The notes under the pieces were generated by a model. That model did no database searches and had not been told where the DNA came from. It worked only from the letters and a program-made list of their open reading frames with translations. From positions 24,839,981 to 24,903,980 of the forward strand of contig JACMZG010001914.1 of the NCBI GenBank assembly GCA_018340805.1: a stretch of DNA of 64,000 nt. Reading direction: 5' to 3'. A program made the position numbers and the translations under genes. The DNA comes from Microvelia longipes (Eukaryota > Arthropoda > Insecta > Hemiptera > Veliidae). This document shows, piece by piece, positions 32,513 through 42,959 of this stretch (the stretch's first letter is position 1; every line of letters begins with the position of its first letter).

Positions 32513-32574
<62 letters not shown>

Positions 32575-32582
32575 ATATATAC
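32513..32582. repeat. AT microsatellite
   Basis: (AT)n of about 68 bp. A second G-run (about 11 G) lies at 32636-32646. Confidence 0.95.
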
Positions 32583-32659
32583 TTTGCCCAATATTTATCT
32601 TCTCACTTCTATTAGAAATAGTTATTTACACGACAGGGGGGGGGGGGAGAAGAAAGTTT

Positions 32660-32830
32660 TACAGCTTAAGGCCAAGTTTTCGCATAAGGCGAAGCCGTAA
32701 GTTTACGGCACTCGAGGCCGTAAAGGCCGTGCGAGGTAAACAAGTTAGCACCCGAGGCTTTGCCGAGGAAGATAATAAAATTAACTCCCGAGGTCTTGCA
32801 GAGAGAGACAATACGAGAGCTAAAGTTCTT
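32660..32830. repeat. GC-rich hairpin block
   Basis: A CpG-rich islet in AT-rich DNA with self-pairing words: GGCGAAGCCGTAAG, CCGTAAGTTTACGG and GAGGCCGTAAAGGCCGTGC. Style like families A and E, but no full copy. Confidence 0.6.
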
Positions 32831-33019
32831 TGATCCTATCGTGTATTAAATTTTATCTAAGACTCAGATGATAAGTGAAATATATTTCTTATTAATTTTT
32901 AAAATATCTTAATGATGATGGGGATGAGAAGTTACAATTTAAAGGTTTTTTTAACAACGATTCCAGGTAGAAAGTTTTCATTTATTTGTACACATTCTCT
33001 TTTTCATTCCCTACATTAT

Positions 33020-33166
33020 TTAGAATTTGTTCTGTAACTTTGATTTTATTTGGCATAGATGTCTCTTTAAAGTTGTCATTGATGCACCTGCATTGGCAAG
33101 AAGGGTCGCTGACGTTCCACGCAGGCAATAGTCTGCGTATAATTTAGGATCGGGGAGATTTAAATT
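33020..33166 (-). pseudogene. Tyrosine recombinase fragment (Crypton-like)
   Basis: Short minus-strand frame reading LPDPKLYADYCLRGTSATLL then ANAGASMTTLKRHLCQ, ending in TAA. The layout matches the catalytic C-terminal block of eukaryotic tyrosine recombinases, normally YTGHCFRRSSATLLA...LKRHGGW from memory. The H of the HxxR motif is replaced by Tyr and the second Arg by Gly, and the RHGGW end is corrupted, so it is dead. Too short to decide between Crypton and a related domesticated family. Confidence 0.6.
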
Positions 33167-33175
33167 GATTTTAGA

Positions 33176-33300
33176 ATTATTGCGTCCTTAGGGACGTAAA
33201 AATGTGTTTTACGTCTCTAGAGAAGTAAATATGTATTTTACGTCTCTAGAAATAAATTTATGTTTTACGTCCCTTGGGACGTAAAATACGTTTACGGTGC
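33176..33300. repeat. Run of ACGTCTCTAGAGA-type palindromes
   Basis: CGTCCTTAGGGACGTAAAA, TTTTACGTCTCTAGAGAAGT, TTTTACGTCTCTAGAAAT and TTTTACGTCCCTTGGGACGT follow each other. Each is a palindrome around CTAG, TTAGG or TTGG. Confidence 0.8.
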
Positions 33301-34250
33301 CAGGTACATATGCAAAACTGATTTACAACTTAACTCGTGGGTAAAAAATAATTACAAATCACAACACACATAAGTAATCTAGAATTTTCAATTTGTTAAA
33401 ATAATAACTAACAAACTATAAGTTTTAGTAAATCTTCGATGTACGGAACCCCCTGTTATCAATTCTGAATAATCAATAATTCATATATCAATAAAAAGAG
33501 AATTAATAAAAAGAGTTAATAAAAAATGAACCAACAAAAATAATGAACTTAGTTAATAAAATACAAGTTACACGTCAATGTTTTCTCAAAATTAGTTTTT
33601 TCCTTGACAAAGATTTACTTTATTTATTTATTTTTATTTTATTCATACAGCCTTAGCAATTAGTATATAAATTAAATAATGGCAGCATAAAATATAATGG
33701 CCTCCTACCATTCAAGTATTATTTATTTTTGTTTATTCATTAATAAATTTATCAATAGAGTAATAAATTATTATTTTGTTTGTATTGCTTATTTTTATTT
33801 GTCTCGTTTACAATTAATGTAATTATGAGTGAGCACATATTTTTTCTGCTTTTCTTTCAATATTATATGATTATATTGTAACAATCATATTATATTGTCT
33901 ATAGCCTTAATTTTATAAGATTTATTTTTAATTTTTATGTTTATATTTTTTTTTTTTTTCTTAGCGTAAATAATATTATTCTCTAATAAATGTATTTATA
34001 TGTTTACAGTGGACATTTTATTATTATTTACACATGTACATTTTATATTAAAGTGAGCGTTCTTCATTTTAATAAAACCAGAGTAAGACAAAATGTCATT
34101 TTGAGAATATTATATTTGTTTTGAAGCTGGTTGATATATTGGTATAAAATTTATCTATTCCCAAAATAACATTGTAGAAGTAGAGTTTAGAATTAAACAA
34201 TATATGTTATTAATACATCTGAATAAAATGTATTGCACTATAATGACTTA
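33301..34250. other. Intergenic AT-rich DNA
   Basis: Long AT-rich stretch with T-runs near 33948. No gene recognised. Confidence 0.5.
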
Positions 34251-34645
34251 TATTTAAACAAATCAGTTTAATCAAAGAACCAAATTTCAAACAATTCAAT
34301 AACCTGTTCTTTTATTACAATAATTCATGGTTTATTAAATCGGCTGAATCAAAGGATTAAATTATAAACAATGTATAGGACTGTTCTTGTGTTATAATGA
34401 TTCATAGTTTATTAAATCGGCTGAATCAAAGGATTAAATTGTAAACAATTTAATAACCTGTTCATCAGCTGAATCAAAGGATTAAATTATAAACAATTTA
34501 ATAACCTGTTCTTTTATTACAATAATTTATGGTTCATTAAATCGGCCGAATTAAAAGATTAAATTATAAACAATTCAATGACCTGTTCTTTTATTACTAT
34601 AATTTATAGTTTATTAAATCGAGTTCTTTAAATAAAATACTTATG
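34251..34645. repeat. Tandem repeat, period about 78 bp
   Basis: Five units, one shortened, built from TTAAATCGGCTGAATCAAAG, GATTAAATTATAAACAAT and AACCTGTTCTTTTATTAC. Confidence 0.9.
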
Positions 34646-34924
34646 AATAGGAAGACTAATTGATATCAATTAAATTTTAATTTATATAACTATATTGCTT
34701 ATTGATTTTTTAAAACCCTCTTCTAGTTAATCCCTAATCATTGATCTAGCACCCTGTCATAACGTTTTAAAGTTTAGTCATTGCGAAAGAATTTATTCTT
34801 GCAAAATTATAATCATAAAAATATTTCCAATCTAGCAATTTTGTTTCGTTTTGTGATTAGTTTGGTTTATAATTAAAAATTCTAAAAATGTAATATTTTT
34901 ATACGCTGTGGAATGTCTTAATGA

Positions 34925-35150
34925 AAACCCATCAACTTCATCTTTTCCACAAAATTTTCTTTATTTGGGCAGAACCGGCTTTCAGCTTACGCCATCATCA
35001 GTGCCACACTTATTTAGTAATCGTCTTCAAACTCTTAACAGAGGTCCTGAACAGGTGACGGCTCGTCATCTCTGGGGCACTGATAATGGCGGAAGCTGAA
35101 AGCCGGTTCTGCTTTAATAAAGCGAATTTTGTGGAAAAGACGGAGTTAAT
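34925..35150. mobile_element. Foldback made of two Penelope-like ends
   Basis: The left arm (34928-35005) contains CTTTTCCACAAAATTTTCTT, GGGCAGAACCGGCTTTCAGC and CCATCATCAGTGCCAC. The right arm (about 35075-35149) is its inverse with AAGCTGAAAGCCGGTTCTGC and GAATTTTGTGGAAAAGACGG. The spacer is about 70 bp. The arm layout (CACTGATGATGG, short stem, TGAAAGC, AATAAAG, TTTTGTGGA) is the same as the 3' end of the fragment at 16714. Confidence 0.75.
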
Positions 35151-35254
35151 GGACTTTTTCACTATAAATTTAATTTTATGCCACTTTTAGCAAATATTGT
35201 TTAAAAAATTGCTTATGAGATGTTAAGTCTTCTGTGATTCAACGATACATGGAA

Positions 35255-35491
35255 TCATAGATAATGGATATGCCTATTAAGGTCTGGAACACTTTCCCAT
35301 TTGTGTCTATGTCGGTAATCCTGTTTGTGATGGTGTGCTGTAGATAGGCTGTCCATGCTCATTACTGATACTAAATTGTGGTTGTGTATGGCTCCAATTG
35401 GTCTGGTACGTATTCTCTCCCTGTCTCGTTGGCTTTCCCTTCGTCTGTTGTCTTTCACTGGTAGGATTGGCTTCTCCTGTATTATATCATT
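35255..35491 (-). CDS. Putative terminal exon of an unrecognised gene
   Basis: The acceptor TTCTTCTTGGTTTCAG precedes AATGATATAATACAGGAG, open in phase 0 only. It encodes NDIIQEKPILPVKD, an Arg-rich stretch RRRESQRDRERIRTRPIGAI, then HNHNLVSVMSMDSLST, a His-rich stretch and a final RHIHYL before TGA. Codon use and composition are unlike the surrounding AT-rich DNA, so I think it is real. It looks like a basic, disordered C-terminal tail, for example of a membrane protein, but nothing identifies the family. The exon at 58803-58949 ends in phase 1, so it cannot splice directly to this one; an intermediate exon would be needed if they belong together. Confidence 0.5.
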   Translation of the reverse strand, partial: NDIIQEKPILPVKDNRRRESQRDRERIRTRPIGAIHNHNLVSVMSMDSLSTAHHHKQDYRHRHKWESVPDLNRHIHYL

Positions 35492-35512
35492 CTGAAACCA
35501 AGAAGAAATCAT

Positions 35513-35940
35513 TTTAAACGAAGTTTAAAACGAGGGTTAGGAACGATTGCCGTGAACCTTTTTTTAAAAGAAAAAAAATTAGTCGAAATACAAAATGCTG
35601 AGGAATACTTGTGATTTATAATCAGGGATCCAAATAAAAATTATAATTCTTATTTATTACGCGATTCAGTTGTACCAAATGTCAAATCAACTGAATTATT
35701 AAAAAAAAACTTTATTAAAAGTCATTTGATAAAAATTGAATTAATGCTGATAATATACATGCTTGTAGCCGTTTATCAATTAATATCGATTTTTGACTAA
35801 ATTTCTGAATAAATATCAAAACAATTTTTTTAAATTTAAACAAACTAAACTTAGCATCGAAGAAAACATTTTCCGCGTTTCATGAGTCTTAAAAATTCTC
35901 GTTGAGTTATAATTGCTAGTTAATGACGTCAAAAGATATT
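35513..35940. other. Upstream of the 35.3-kb exon, no gene seen
   Basis: AT-rich, probably intronic to the minus-strand gene. Includes weak family A middle blocks near 35720-35900. Confidence 0.4.
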
Positions 35941-36190
35941 TTTTGCGTTGGACAACGACACCTTAAGATTGATTTTCGTATAAGTTTCAATTCTCTAGCA
36001 TGAACACTTTGGGTGATACGATGATACACACACACACGTACAGACAATTAACTTAGTAAAAACTACTTAGGAGGTCTTAAAAACACCTAAAACGGATTCA
36101 GGTAAACTACCGGTTCCAGATTTTTTTTTTGGAAACACAATGCTTTTCTCATATACCTAAGGTACAAATGTGGAAACGGTACAATGCAAA
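35941..36190 (-). repeat. Family A head, reversed
   Basis: AGTTTCAATTCTCTAGCATG, a CACACACACACGTACAGAC block, ACTACTTAGGAGGTCTTAAA, AGGTAAACTACCGGTTCC and ACACAATGCTTTTCTCATAT. Confidence 0.8.
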
Positions 36191-38290
36191 CTATACTGAC
36201 CTAACCAATACGCAGTCTTGATATCTATATCAAGACTCTGAGCATAAATTAAAATATTGATAGTAAAATTTCTATATTTATTGAGTTTTTAACTTATTGA
36301 TCAGATTTACTGATAAGTTCATTCATGCAATCAATTTCTTAATTTAATTCGTACTGATCTATCGACTAAAACTAATTGCATGCGAAACAAAAATAATTTG
36401 TCGCTTGACATATCTTGTTGTTTATGTTTACGTCCATGTAGGCCTTAAAGAGGCCATAGCGAGCTTCATGCCCACTTCGCGGGCATTTGAGGCAAGGCGA
36501 TGAAAATTGCTGAATACATGGCAAAACAGCGTGTTACATCTAATAATAATTTATCAAAAAATGATAAAAACAACAATATTGTGGCTTAAAGGTGGGTCAA
36601 AGGCCCTTATTTTTCAATGAAATCATTTTATACTTTTCCTGATAAGTAATTATAGAAATTTATAATACAATAATTATAGTAACTACACAAATTGTTTTGA
36701 CGCAATACGTTTATGTATTGTGCATTTAATCTAACTTTTGAATATCAGGATTACATTTATTTCTAATCTTGTATCAAGTTTAATACAGTTAATTTTGTAT
36801 CTTGCCATGCGATTTACGAAATTTCCTTGCAATGTGCAAGGAAATTTTTATTTACTTTTAGAATAAATGTGTAAAAAAAACATTACCCGTTCATGTATAT
36901 AAATTAATAAATAAAAGTAAATGAAAAAAAATGAAAATGTCCTTAATGTTGGCAACAGTGATAAATCGAAAACACTCGAAGTTTTTACTATTTTTGCCGC
37001 TTTTTATTTAATTAAAGTAAAACAAATTAATTTAATGTAATATTCCATCGTATACGTTTTTATAAAAGTGCATTTGAGGTAATACAGTAATATGTATAGA
37101 AAATAATATGTTAGTAGTTAATTGCATCTGAAAAAGAAATTTCGGATGTTCGCCTTTTTTTTATTGTGAGTAATTTTCGTGTGTTATGTGTAGTTGTGTT
37201 TTTTCGAATGAGAATCTATTTTTTAAATTTATTTTTTAATAATACGTTATTAAAAATTAAGAGACTTTAAGGATAGACTTGCATTTTTTCTTAAATTAAT
37301 ATTATTTATTAATAAATAATTTAAATGATTATTTTAAATATAAATAATAATTATAAATTAAAATTTTTAATAGTCTTGCACTGTTCAGATGACGTCGGAT
37401 TTTATACAAACAAACAGATTAAGCCTAAGAAAATAACTTAAGTGTGGAGAGACAAACTCAGTTTATTTATAAGCTCTTTCGACATCTTAGTAATTTTTAA
37501 ATATGGCCTCGTCCAGTATGCCGTACGATTTACTTCCGATTTAAACCTTTTTTGGAATTTAAAAAAATATTTTTCGGGTTTAAATATTATACCTGTGCTC
37601 TGTAATTATGTTAATTCAACGTAATATTAATGTTCAATTAATATTACAAATAATGTTTAATAACATTATATTATAAATAATGTTATTATTTTATAATATT
37701 TAAGTTCGATTTTACGTACCAAATCGAACTTAAATTCATTAAAATTAATATAGTTTCACTTCGTTGGTATTTTCAAAGCTGGATTTAACTTCGTTTAAGT
37801 CAACGTAATGTGTTGTTAAAACATTTTCGTGTTGTTATGTTGGTGTCACTAATTTTTTTTTGTTTTGATTTTATAACCGATGTTTTTAGTTTCCATTCCC
37901 TCCGGTTCTTTTAACATTTCTTATCTAAATAACTTGGCGAATCTACTAAACTGCAGATTAAACTTGATTCGACAGTAGAACTACGTTGGTGAATATCATT
38001 TCTGGTTTAAATGATTGAGATCAAATTGATATTTAGTGTTAGATATTCGAATTCTATTATTGAATTCAATTAGATGGTAAATGATAATCGTTGTGTTAAA
38101 AGTTAACGAATATCAATTAAAAACTACGCCTGTATAGTGATCGCATTGAAGGAAATGCCGTAAGGTAGCTATTGAAATTTTATATACGTTCCACTTCTAG
38201 ATAGTTGGATCTGTTCTCGCTATACTTAAGTGTAGTATAGTATGTGACGCTATAGTGTAGTATATTGTGTGTGAAGTTGGTTTAAGGGAA
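36191..38290. other. Intergenic or intronic, with two perfect palindromes
   Basis: A GC-hairpin remnant lies at 36440-36490. AAATTTCCTTGCA (36819-36831) and its exact inverse (36835-36847) enclose ATG. TTTAAGTTCGATTT (37699-37712) and its exact inverse (37721-37734) enclose 8 bases. The AT-rich stretch 37200-37690 has no coding signal. 38150-38290 could be the 5' leader of the exon that follows. Confidence 0.5.
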
Positions 38291-38292
38291 AA

Positions 38293-38335
38293 ATGTGTGC
38301 GGCGTGTAAACACTGCGAAGAGAATTTGATGCTTA
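38293..38335 (+). CDS. Putative first coding exon of a plus-strand gene
   Basis: ATG at 38293 in AAAAATGTG context encodes MCAACKHCEENLML plus one base, then a consensus donor A|GTAAGTATAG. The leader upstream is moderately GC-rich for this window. The C-x2-C-x2-C start could be the beginning of a zinc-binding module, but 14 residues do not allow a family call. It leaves a phase-1 end. The downstream exon at 40509 needs a phase-2 donor, so at least one more exon would be required to link them. Confidence 0.4.
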
Positions 38336-40508
38336 GTAAGTATAGAACTTATGTTTTCAAAATAAACATTAGTTCATTTTTCATTTGGAAATTCGCTTGG
38401 AATCATTCATTTTAGTGATTGTATTGAGTTGTGTCAGAATATATATCAAGTAATAAAAACAACAGTATTGCTACTGTTGTTTTCATTAACCATAAATAGT
38501 CACATTAAGTGTTGCTTTTACTGTTGATAATAACGTAGTGTGCCCCTGATTTTAGATGTTTAGATTAAATCGGCAATGCGCACGTGTATTGCTTTAAGGA
38601 ATATCCATCATAAAGACAGTTCTGGCCTAGTCAGATTAAACTTGATTGGTTTATTGTAAAGGATAGAAAAGGCCTACTATGATATTAAAGTCTTAATAAA
38701 ATCTACTTTTAATTACTATTAAACCCTTAATTTATCATTTTTTTAATCATTTATTAACTTGAGACCTGTAGTTATTCATAAAATGTCAAACCCTATATTC
38801 AGCAACATGGATAAACGATTTCACGCTTCTACTATAAGAGTGTACTACTAATTCCTTCTGCATAACGTCAATTATTTTATTTTAAAATTGTTTAATTGGT
38901 TCGTTTATTTTACTATTGTTTATCTTTGTGAGGAACCTAAAAAAAATACTTAGCTAGTGCTAAGCTGACTACGGATTAGGTAGTCTTTTCTGTCAACTTC
39001 TCGTTCCATTAATGTACTCAGAACAGCAAATAATGTACTCACAATAATAAAATAAGTCTCCCTATTGATGTTAATGTATAGTATGATTGGACTTCAATCC
39101 TCATAAGGTCATCATCAGTGTCGGGGAGATGTTAGGAAGCCTAGTTTTGGATCTTTTTTTACTGTTGACTCTGGAGAGACTTATTATTATTATTCTGATT
39201 ATGATGAACTCCTCATGTTTTGAATCCTAAAAGTTTAGTGATTATTTGATCCATTTAGCTTAAACCGAATAAGCCAATTTATTTTGGCTCCCTGATGTTA
39301 AGGCCAGATGGTCTGATGTTACAGATTGAAAAATATTTCCCTATAGTCCCTTTGTATTCTGGAAATGACTACAGCGTGTACCCCGAACTCAGTTTACTTT
39401 GTGTAGTTTTTTAATGCTTCCTTTATTTTTTCCATAAAGTAGACACTTTATGGACTGAAAGGCTTAAAGTGTACTGCTTAAAGAGACTACTGAGAGCAGT
39501 AATCTCAGGAAGATATTGATGACCTGAAGGGATACAGTTAATGTGTGGTAAAATATTAACCATACATTCATTAACTTATTTAATGAAGCATGAATAAACA
39601 TTTGTTATGAACTTTTACCATTTTATAAAATCCTGGGGGGGGGGGTTAACATACAAAAGTGAACATAACAGTTATTTAATTGTTGGAAAAAAATATTTAT
39701 TTCCCCACTGGATGTATTTAATTAAAATGAGTTTATATATCAGCAGTATATCTATTAATTTTAGAATTAAACTTAAAAAAAAATTAAGTTACAAAAAATA
39801 TTTATTTTTATTTATTAACCTGTTTGTATTTCTTATTCTAGCTAATATTTTGTGCATTTAATTAAAGATCCCTCCTTTTCACAGCTTTTTGAGAAACACA
39901 CAAGTTGAAAATTACCTAAGATGCGTGAAACCATTTTGTATAACATATTTGTTTTAACTTAATTTACATATAATAGAAAATTTTAAGACAGTGATTTGTG
40001 AGTATTAAGTCCGTTTGACTTATTGAAGTTCTTATTATTGCTTATTGTAACCAGACAATCGTGTGTTTCTTCATCCTATTGTTAACTTTAAAACGCTGTG
40101 AAAGATCTTAGATTCGCTTGTACCGTACTTACTTATAGTCAGAACTTACAAATTTCGTATTTTACTGATTTTTATTTAAAATATGCATTGTACCTATAGT
40201 GTAGACCAGAATCCCCTCATCTTAAAATTTGAATCATTAGACATAAATTATTATTTGTAAAGAAATATAATATTTTAAATATTCATATATTTTCAGTTAC
40301 ATTTTCATATGAAATGTGATATGTATAAAATAAGCATATAAGATCTTTGTGTCATGCCTGGCAGAGAGCTGTTTTTATGCGCATACTTGTTTGAGGTATT
40401 TTGTTTCATTTTCCTAAGATGGGAAGGGGTAGCACTGCAATTGTAACAAATTAGTGACTTTTTTAAAATAAAAATTAAGCAAACTTAAGTTCACTTCATT
40501 GTTATTAG
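38336..40508. other. Presumed intron, with a Penelope-like end fragment
   Basis: AT-rich. At about 39085-39120 GACTTCAATCCTCATAAGGT then CATCATCAGTGTC resembles the inverted Penelope-like 3' motif at 16714 and 34925. A G-run (about 10 G) lies at 39636-39645. A frame of 84 codons at 39607-39861 is AT-driven and not supported. Confidence 0.4.
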
Positions 40509-40701
40509 ATGTACCTTGCTTGATTTGCTGAGCTGGGGAGATTTAGATAAATCATTGTTAGAGAAAAACTCAAAATCAGAGTTAGCTTGTGTTGTGGCCG
40601 AACAGGCTGATTTGGCAGAAAGACTGGCGTACAGGGGATCTTCCTCGCATCCTATCCACTGCCACCTTCCTCCTCCTCCTCCTCCTGCAAAAAAAATATA
40701 A
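40509..40701 (+). CDS. Putative exon of an unrecognised plus-strand gene
   Basis: After the acceptor CATTGTTATTAG the frame reads CTLLDLLSWGDLDKSLLEKN, then SKSELACVVAEQADLAERLA, YRGSSSHPIHCHL, six prolines and AKKI before TAA. The Leu/Glu/Lys pattern in the first half would suit a short coiled coil, and LLEKN occurs in such proteins. There is no upstream in-frame ATG within the exon, so it is internal or terminal. If terminal it ends at 40701; an earlier donor (GC|GTACAG near 40628) is possible. Entry phase is 2. Product unknown. Confidence 0.45.
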
Positions 40702-40740
40702 TTAAATTAACTAAAACAGACACAGTTAAAAAGAAACAAT

Positions 40741-41059
40741 AAGCCTTTTTGCCGCTACGCGGCGTTGGCACTTAGGACCGCTTCGCGGCCTCCGCGCATC
40801 CTTGTAGCCATTTTGCGGCCACATGGTTATTGTACTTTATCAGTTTGTCATACTACTGGCCCAATCTATATGTGATTTTTTTAAATGTTTGTAAAATAAT
40901 TTTTGTAGGTTAATGACTTCACACTTATTTCATAAACAATAGGGTTCTGGACATTAACAAGCTTGATTTTTGTACCAGGTTTTATTTCGATTCGAGAAAA
41001 CGTTCGAACGGTATCGTGTCCCATAGAAACGTCTTAGACACAAAAATCTCGTACATACA

Positions 41060-41060
<1 letters not shown>
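40741..41060 (+). repeat. Family E repeat, copy 3
   Basis: GCCGCTACGCGGCGTTGGC, GGACCGCTTCGCGGCCTCCG and CCATTTTGCGGCCACATGG, then a TTTATCAGTTTGTCATACTA block and TTTCATAAACAATAGGGTTC. Same order as 27231-27640. Confidence 0.75.
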
Positions 41061-41158
<98 letters not shown>

Positions 41159-41237
41159 TATATATTGTATGTATGTACGAGATTTTTGTGTCTAAGACGT
41201 TTCTATATTTCTCTATTCTTATATAGTATTCTATATA

Positions 41238-41300
<63 letters not shown>
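41021..41300. repeat. 40-bp inverted repeat around AT arrays
   Basis: ATAGAAACGTCTTAGACACA and the following AAAATCTCGTACATACATAC (41023-41062) are mirrored at 41163-41205, enclosing (AT)n. A second (AT)n follows at 41235-41300. The whole could extrude as one long cruciform. Confidence 0.85.
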
Positions 41301-41419
41301 GTATGTATAAATGACAGAATATATCATTTTAGAATCGAGAGGCGATGCGGAATCAATCCCTTTCACTCCTCTCCACTTGCGTCATTGGAATGGCCTCTCG
41401 TAATTTTCTGATGCAGTTC

Positions 41420-41710
41420 GCTAAGGTTTACTGAAATCAGGTAAAAAGCCCTTCAGAACTTCTCACAATTTCGGACTTGCTTTGCTCGTTCACGGAATAT
41501 CATGACTACCCCAACGTTGGATTATTTCAGTCTTATAATACGCTCGATCTCAGTATTAAAATATCAATCTAAAGTTTATGTTGTTATAACTTTGTGTTCG
41601 CTTCGCTCGTTCCAAAATGTCATAATTACTTGAAGCTTACGGCTATTACTTCGATCTTGCTACGTTCGACGTCTCAATTATATTGTGTTAAGTGAATGAT
41701 TAAATATGTG
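41420..41710 (-). repeat. Family A tail, reversed and diverged
   Basis: CGGACTTGCTTTGCTCGTTC and GTGTTCGCTTCGCTCGTTCC blocks, each followed by CATGACTACC / CATAATTACTTG, are characteristic of the reversed tail. Confidence 0.6.
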
Positions 41711-42600
41711 CGAGCACAAAGTACAAACACACTAACATTTATCTGTAGCTTATTGCCTAGTATGTGAGGTATCAACAAACATAACTAAATTAAAAAAAAA
41801 CCGTGTTAAAAACCTAATTTTTAAGACAGCGCAAGTTTAATTTAAACCAGGATCTTGGATGATTGAGGAATACGAAAAAACGTCTTCCTTTTAATTTCAC
41901 ATGAGATTTTACAATGTAAGCTACATAAATGAGATCTATAATTATAAAGAACTTCATTTCACTTATGGTTTATAATTAAGATGTTAATTTTTGTTACTTC
42001 TGGCTTTGATGATGATAGGAAAAAGGAAGGTAAAGAAACGAGAACATTGACCTAGTCCGAACATCACTGTATGATTGAAAAACGAAAATCTATTGATAAG
42101 TGGGACTTCTTAATCTATTTTACTGAATAGATAATATTTACTTTATAATTTATATTAAAAATATTAAACTCCTTCTCTTAAATGTTTTAGTTTAATTTTC
42201 TCCTACTATGTCTTGTTCTATACTGCCAAAGTAGTAATGTATGTATCAACCACTTTTATTTTATTAGGAGACATATATAACTGCACGATTTTAAGTTTGA
42301 GAGCGAGATGACACCGTTACAATGGCTTTACATATCTGGTGTAAAGCAGCTTTACACATCTGGTGTAAAGCTGCTTTCGGTTTATTGGCATTAAATGATA
42401 TCGTGATTAATAAAAGAATCTAAATGGTTTACTTTCACTAAAATCGTATGTTTTTCATTTAATGGATTGATTATGATAATCTTATATTTGTATAATTCGT
42501 AAACTCTGCTTATTACCCATTATAGTCTAAACCTTAGTTATATTTGAAAAGTGATGTGTTGTGAGAGCAATTCATGTTTTGCAAAGTATATAGTTATGGG
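41711..42600. other. Intergenic, nothing coding
   Basis: A short direct repeat TTACATATCTGGTGTAAAGC / TTACACATCTGGTGTAAAGC with self-pairing GCAGCTTTAC lies at about 42326-42375. No gene recognised. Confidence 0.45.
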
Positions 42601-42830
42601 TGTTTCGCTAGCCAAGCATTATGTCTGTTTAAGAGTGAGTTCAGGCTCTGTCGGCGCCCTGATGAGTTAGACGTAACGAAACAGAGTGGGACATGACAAT
42701 ATGTCGAGCCATTAATGATGACGAATGACAAATGATGGAACAGTTCCCAGATGTAGCATCGCGATTAGCTTGTTTCATTTCCTAGGTGTCTCTCGCACAA
42801 TTAGATTGTGTCAACTTTGTAACAAATGCT
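42600..42830 (+). mobile_element. Hammerhead-bearing inverted-repeat element, copy 1
   Basis: The right arm (42688-42827) carries CATGACAATATGTCGAGCCA, GGAACAGTTCCCAGATGTAG and GTCTCTCGCACAATTAGATT. All are shared with both arms of 57400-57645 and with 28085-28215. The left arm is mostly replaced. The ribozyme-like core sits at the turn. Confidence 0.7.
42646..42686 (+). ncRNA. Candidate hammerhead ribozyme
   Basis: Stem III is CTCTGT (42646-42651) paired with ACAGAG (42681-42686). The cleavage triplet is GTC with C at 42652. Stem I is GGCGCC (42653-42658). The core CTGATGA (42659-42665) is followed by stem II GTTA/TAAC with loop GACG, whose first pair is the favoured G-C, then GAAA (42678-42681). 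All invariant hammerhead bases are present. The weak point is stem I: six self-complementary bases leave no loop, so cleavage in cis is unlikely. Two copies pairing through GGCGCC could form a dimeric hammerhead. Activity is inferred from sequence only. Confidence 0.6.
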
Positions 42831-42959
42831 TTGAAAAAAATAAGTAGTGTCAAATGTTATTAAGGATTGTATTAGTGGTGTACAGAGACATAAATTGTCT
42901 TATGGTCGTGGCTTTGCCTCCTTAACTTATGTGATTGCTCCTAATGGAAAGGAATATGT

